NCBI GenBank assembly: GCA_027297085.1
Contig: JAPUIL010000162.1
Span: forward strand, 1-10,001
Source of the DNA: Verrucomicrobiota bacterium
GTDB taxonomy: Bacteria > Verrucomicrobiota > Verrucomicrobiia > Opitutales > UBA2995
Length of the DNA stretch: 10,001 nt
Direction of reading: 5' to 3'
Within the stretch, counting starts at the first letter, position 1. Every line of letters begins with the position of its first letter. Below, piece after piece: positions 6,642 to 10,001 of this stretch. The translations under genes were made by a program, and so were the position numbers. The notes under the pieces are model-generated. The model had not been told where the DNA came from. It did no database searches and worked only from the letters and a program-made list of their open reading frames with translations.

Positions 6642-9404
6642 TTATTTACGGAATTCGAACTCCAATAGCTCCTTCTTGTCTTCTTCGTCTGGGACCGGGT
6701 TTGAATCAAAAAGGTTAAATGGGCTAATGGCAAAGCGCCATACCGGTTTTGTCAGTGTCCCCTTCAGGTTGATCGATGCAATGTGGCTTAAAGGATCAAA
6801 AATAGGCATAATAATGCTGGAAAGGAGGGGTATGTCTGTTTCGCGCAGAAGAAATAGCCGAACTTGGAAATCCAGATTAGATTTGCCGGTATAATAATCG
6901 CCAATTCCCTCCAGACGCGCTGTATTACTGGTCATGACCAGATCTGGAAAGGTCATTTTGCCGTCATCCCATGCAAAGTAAGCTTTGGCGGTATTGAGCC
7001 GCAATTTCGTAAAGGGTATGAGACTCGACAAGGGACCAAACAGGGGAATCTCAGCGAGATTTCCTTCCGAGATTTCAATATTTCCCTTGGCCATAACCCG
7101 GTCGAGCCCATATCCAGCCGGAGAAATGCCACTTGCATGAACCTTGAGTTTCCCTTCAAGGGGTTTGGAATCTTTTTTTGGTTTTGGTTTTTCAGAAATT
7201 TTTTCCTCTTCGGGAACTTTTTTTATCTTAGCGATCCGTTTTAACGTCTCTGCCAGATCGGCGTCCTCGATATTAAAATCAAAAATCAAGTAGGATTGTT
7301 CGTCTTGTCTAAGAAACGAGATTTCCCCTTCCCCTCTTCCGCCCGCGAAATCGAAAATAGCATCGTGCAAGAGAACATCGCCGTGGTCATAATGTCCATC
7401 CACCTGCAGGCTATCCAGAGGAAAGTCATATACCGTCATGGGGCTTTCCGTATCAATTGTGAAAAGTACGTCCTGCCAGTTACTGTCATTCTCGAAGTTA
7501 AACTCTCCTAGCAATGTTATCGTCGGATTTCCTTCCCAGGTGTAGGGCTCGATGATGCGTCTTCCGCCTTCGCCGAAAAGCTCCATCGATGGGTCGAGAT
7601 CGATATTGGAGGAAATGTCGACTAACACGTTCTTCAACTGGCTCTCCACAAGCTGCCTTTGAAATTGACCTGAGGCTTGACCTTCCGCTCGCTTCAGGTG
7701 CAACTCGATCGCGTCAATGTAGTTTGGCCGGATAAACATTTTGCAGGAAGCCGCGTCAAAATGCATGCCCTTAAGGTTGATATTCTCGGCTTCTGCATAG
7801 CCGAAAAGGGTCAATTGCTTTTTATAGGAAAAGGCATTTCGGATAGACATATCCATGAAGGGCAGCTCACCTTTGATATCCAGGTAATCAAAAGTTTTCT
7901 TCCACCAGTCGCGCCACCAGATATCGATATCGTGGGGTCGAAACAGACCAACCATGGTAAAGCGGTAAAACCGGTCCTTTAAATCCTGTTTGAATGTGCA
8001 ATACAGATCGTTGCCATAGCCTCCGGCTTCAAGGCGAGTAACATCTGCTTTTGTCCCCTGGAGGGTGCCTCTCGCCCGAGCCCATTTGAAGGGAGTTTTA
8101 ATGATATCAATGTCACGCGTTTCTGCCCGGTATCGTGCTTCAACTCCTTCAAGATTTCCTGGGTAAGTAAATTCGATATCCAGATAAAGTGGGCGGTGTT
8201 GTGTTGACCAACGCAATTTCCACAGGTGGTCAAATTCCGGCCTGGCAAATACGCGCTCAAGGTTTACCGAACCGGTCAGCGAACCACCGGCGGTCATGTT
8301 TTTCCAGTTTCCTTGAATGGAGGCTTCCAAGGTCCCGTCGTAGAAAGAGGAGATCAGGGTTCCTTGCGCTTCTTCTCGATTGAGAACTTGTCCAGTGAAT
8401 ACGGCCTGGTCGACGGTGGTACCCTGAACTATAATCTCGCTAGTGGTTGCCGCAACTTGGAACGGGAATACGCTTTCAAGGTTTTGAATGGGCCGATCCT
8501 GCCATATCGACAGGGCTACTTTATTTACCTGTAGCTGAAGGTCATCGTATTCAACAAGCTCCGCTGTCAGTTGTATAGGCTTCCGCAACACCAGCTCGGG
8601 TAGGATTTGGGCGACTGCTGTTTGCCGAATTTGTTTAGCGCCTGGTAAACCTTCCCATGCGAAACTCTCGGCTTCCGTTGCCACTTCAACCACAAATTCT
8701 GATCTTGAGGGGCTGTTGAAATGCATTACCGCCTTAGGAGATTCAAAGCACTGTAGAATTTTTTTGTAGTCTGAAAGTATACGTGACAACTGAAGGTATT
8801 GAAGGTATAGATCCGGTCGTTCCTCTTCCCTCTCTCTGGGCTGGGTCAATTTTCTAATCAAGGTCGTCAGGTCACCATTGGCTGAAAGATCCAGATGACC
8901 GAACTTTGCCGTGAGAAAGTGGAGGTTCCAACTGTCCCAGTGTTTTGTCACTTCCAGGTTGATCTGAGTTACCATCCGATCCGTTGTGCCGGACAAGGAG
9001 ACGACTGCCGGAGTATAGAAGTGGGCATTAGAGAGCCGGACTTTATCAAACGGCGGCCTTTTCAATATAAGAGCTGCGTAGTTAATATCCAAATACAATG
9101 CATCCATCTGAAGCGCCGGTTCTTCCAAACGTGTAAACGAGAGCTGGGCATCTTCAATTAGCAGATTGCCACCGAAATCGAGCGTAATCTTCCCGTATTT
9201 TAAGTCGAGGCCCTGTTCGTTCAACGCCTCGTTGATAAATCCCTCCAGCCGATCCGGAACCGGTAGTTCATCGTAGTAAATACTCAACCCCAATCCTGCC
9301 AGAAGCAGCATCAATGAAAATATCAAGACGAACATAACCAGGTTTTGGCACTTGATCAGACACCGCGTCATGAAAGAGCGCTTCTTCTTAACAAGGTATG
9401 ACAT
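6642..9404 (-). CDS. AsmA/TamB-like envelope protein
   Basis: A 920-residue protein with a basic N-terminus (VKKKRSFMTRCLIK), one membrane helix at about 21-43 and a very long periplasmic part made mostly of short amphipathic beta strands. That architecture, and the region at about 752-905 (ISEGNLAEIPLFGPLSSLIPF, then ARLEGIGDYYTG, and a run of hydrophobic strands ending in KGTLTKPVWRF), match the C-terminal region of AsmA-like proteins. A Lys/Pro/Glu-rich linker (about 730-750, EKPKPKKDSKP) precedes it. Relatives such as YhdP, TamB and YdbH are thought to form hydrophobic grooves carrying phospholipids between inner and outer membranes. The same job here is inference; another envelope assembly role is possible. 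The chosen ATG lacks a Shine-Dalgarno site; the ATG at codon 12 would still keep the membrane helix. The upstream gene is in the same orientation with a 63-bp gap. Confidence 0.75.
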   Translation of the reverse strand: MSYLVKKKRSFMTRCLIKCQNLVMFVLIFSLMLLLAGLGLSIYYDELPVPDRLEGFINEALNEQGLDLKYGKITLDFGGNLLIEDAQLSFTRLEEPALQMDALYLDINYAALILKRPPFDKVRLSNAHFYTPAVVSLSGTTDRMVTQINLEVTKHWDSWNLHFLTAKFGHLDLSANGDLTTLIRKLTQPREREEERPDLYLQYLQLSRILSDYKKILQCFESPKAVMHFNSPSRSEFVVEVATEAESFAWEGLPGAKQIRQTAVAQILPELVLRKPIQLTAELVEYDDLQLQVNKVALSIWQDRPIQNLESVFPFQVAATTSEIIVQGTTVDQAVFTGQVLNREEAQGTLISSFYDGTLEASIQGNWKNMTAGGSLTGSVNLERVFARPEFDHLWKLRWSTQHRPLYLDIEFTYPGNLEGVEARYRAETRDIDIIKTPFKWARARGTLQGTKADVTRLEAGGYGNDLYCTFKQDLKDRFYRFTMVGLFRPHDIDIWWRDWWKKTFDYLDIKGELPFMDMSIRNAFSYKKQLTLFGYAEAENINLKGMHFDAASCKMFIRPNYIDAIELHLKRAEGQASGQFQRQLVESQLKNVLVDISSNIDLDPSMELFGEGGRRIIEPYTWEGNPTITLLGEFNFENDSNWQDVLFTIDTESPMTVYDFPLDSLQVDGHYDHGDVLLHDAIFDFAGGRGEGEISFLRQDEQSYLIFDFNIEDADLAETLKRIAKIKKVPEEEKISEKPKPKKDSKPLEGKLKVHASGISPAGYGLDRVMAKGNIEISEGNLAEIPLFGPLSSLIPFTKLRLNTAKAYFAWDDGKMTFPDLVMTSNTARLEGIGDYYTGKSNLDFQVRLFLLRETDIPLLSSIIMPIFDPLSHIASINLKGTLTKPVWRFAISPFNLFDSNPVPDEEDKKELLEFEFRK

Positions 9405-9433
9405 GGGTGGTTCGCCGGTGTATTTGGCTAAAG

Positions 9434-9457
9434 TCCGTATCCAATAAAGATTACGGA
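9434..9457. repeat. Inverted repeat between the partial gene and the AsmA-like gene
   Basis: TCCGTA at 9434-9439 and TACGGA at 9452-9457 form 6-base perfect arms around a 12-base loop, 10 bases past the stop codon of the minus-strand partial gene. Only CTTT follows the stem on the minus strand, so it would at best be a weak terminator. It may instead be a processing or attenuation hairpin, or chance. Confidence 0.3.
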
Positions 9458-9467
9458 TTGAAAAACA

Positions 9468-10001
9468 TTATTGACTGGGTTCGGCCGGTTCCGGTTCGAG
9501 CACGGGTGCGGTGTGCAGTGGCACATTTTCCGGTTCTGGCTCCGCGCCGGGATCAAACCTTGAAAACGTCAGCTTGAAAAATGAATCAGTAAATTCCTGT
9601 GTCGTGTAAAAGACCCTGCCTTCGGATTGAATGCCGGCAATAGCGTTCGTACCGCTTAAGCGTTCGGTTATCCAGAGTTGGGTGGTCCACGGAGGAGTCT
9701 CGGTGTTTTTCGATGATTCGAAAAGGAGGTCCATCCGGAATTTCCAGGGTACATTATCAAAGGAATCCTCAATAAATTCGCGCGCTTTAATTGATTTTGA
9801 CTGGGCTACCAATGAAAGCAAGCTTTCGCGTCCTTCCTCATCTGGTTCATCGGCAGCCGCAACGGCATCCCAAGTGGGTGTAACCTCGTTGAGCACGGAG
9901 TTATAGATGATACTATCGCCGGCGATTTCCCATACCGTGATACCCACCAGTTTAGCGTCTGCAGGTTCTTCATGAAGGATCCGCAGGTGGTAGGTAAATG
10001 T
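9468..10001 (-). CDS. Unidentified protein, C-terminal part
   Basis: The frame is open to the right edge (177 codons plus stop visible), so the true start lies outside the window; an internal GTG at 9945-9947 is not needed as a start. I do not recognise the family. The visible part is soluble-looking and mixed alpha/beta: TFTYHLRILHEEPADAKLVG, then VWEIAGDSIIYNS, a helical acidic stretch with ADEPDEEGRESLLSL, WKFRMDLLFESS and TTQLWITERLSGTNAIAG. The last 25 residues are rich in Pro and Glu (PGAEPEPENVPLH...EPEPAEPSQ), a low-complexity tail often seen in envelope or secreted proteins. It is 63 bases upstream of the AsmA-like gene on the same strand, so the two may be co-transcribed and an envelope role is possible. 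Confidence 0.7.
   Translation of the reverse strand, partial: TFTYHLRILHEEPADAKLVGITVWEIAGDSIIYNSVLNEVTPTWDAVAAADEPDEEGRESLLSLVAQSKSIKAREFIEDSFDNVPWKFRMDLLFESSKNTETPPWTTQLWITERLSGTNAIAGIQSEGRVFYTTQEFTDSFFKLTFSRFDPGAEPEPENVPLHTAPVLEPEPAEPSQ

Overview
This window looks like ordinary core chromosome from a diderm (Gram-negative-type) bacterium of intermediate GC content, most likely Verrucomicrobiota in the Opitutales/Puniceicoccales area. That placement is inference. It rests on accB-accC linked to Asp23-family genes, as in Firmicutes, sitting beside a large AsmA-type envelope protein that only makes sense in a cell with an outer membrane, and on weak use of Shine-Dalgarno sites. No rRNA, tRNA, CRISPR array, insertion sequence or phage gene is visible.

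Left part (1-3363): the N-terminus of a probable FtsK-type DNA translocase leaves the left edge on the minus strand. A divergent intergenic region of about 290 bp follows, then three plus-strand genes: a class I mannose-6-phosphate isomerase, grpE and dnaJ. grpE and dnaJ are 2 bp apart and supply the nucleotide exchange factor and J-domain partner for DnaK, which is not in the window.

Middle (3364-6447): a 224-bp convergent gap holds what looks like a small protein gene of about 65 codons broken by one extra base, plus a short direct repeat and a near-perfect palindrome. Then, reading leftward on the minus strand, come accB, accC, an Asp23/YqhY-type gene, a strong intrinsic terminator, and an AmaP-like membrane-anchored Asp23 relative. 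AccB and AccC are the biotin carrier and biotin carboxylase of acetyl-CoA carboxylase, the first committed step of fatty-acid synthesis. The link to Asp23 proteins suggests coupling of lipid supply to envelope state.

Right part (6448-10001): a 194-bp leader region precedes accB (read on the minus strand). Upstream of that is a 920-residue AsmA/TamB-like protein with one N-terminal membrane anchor, probably an envelope bridge or lipid-transport protein. The last gene is a partial, unrecognised one with an acidic, proline-rich C-terminal tail that runs off the right edge.

I found no clear undescribed multi-gene system. The points most worth a second look are the frameshifted small gene at 3393-3591, the terminator that splits the two Asp23-family genes, the accB leader with its TTG start, and the unidentified gene at the right edge.
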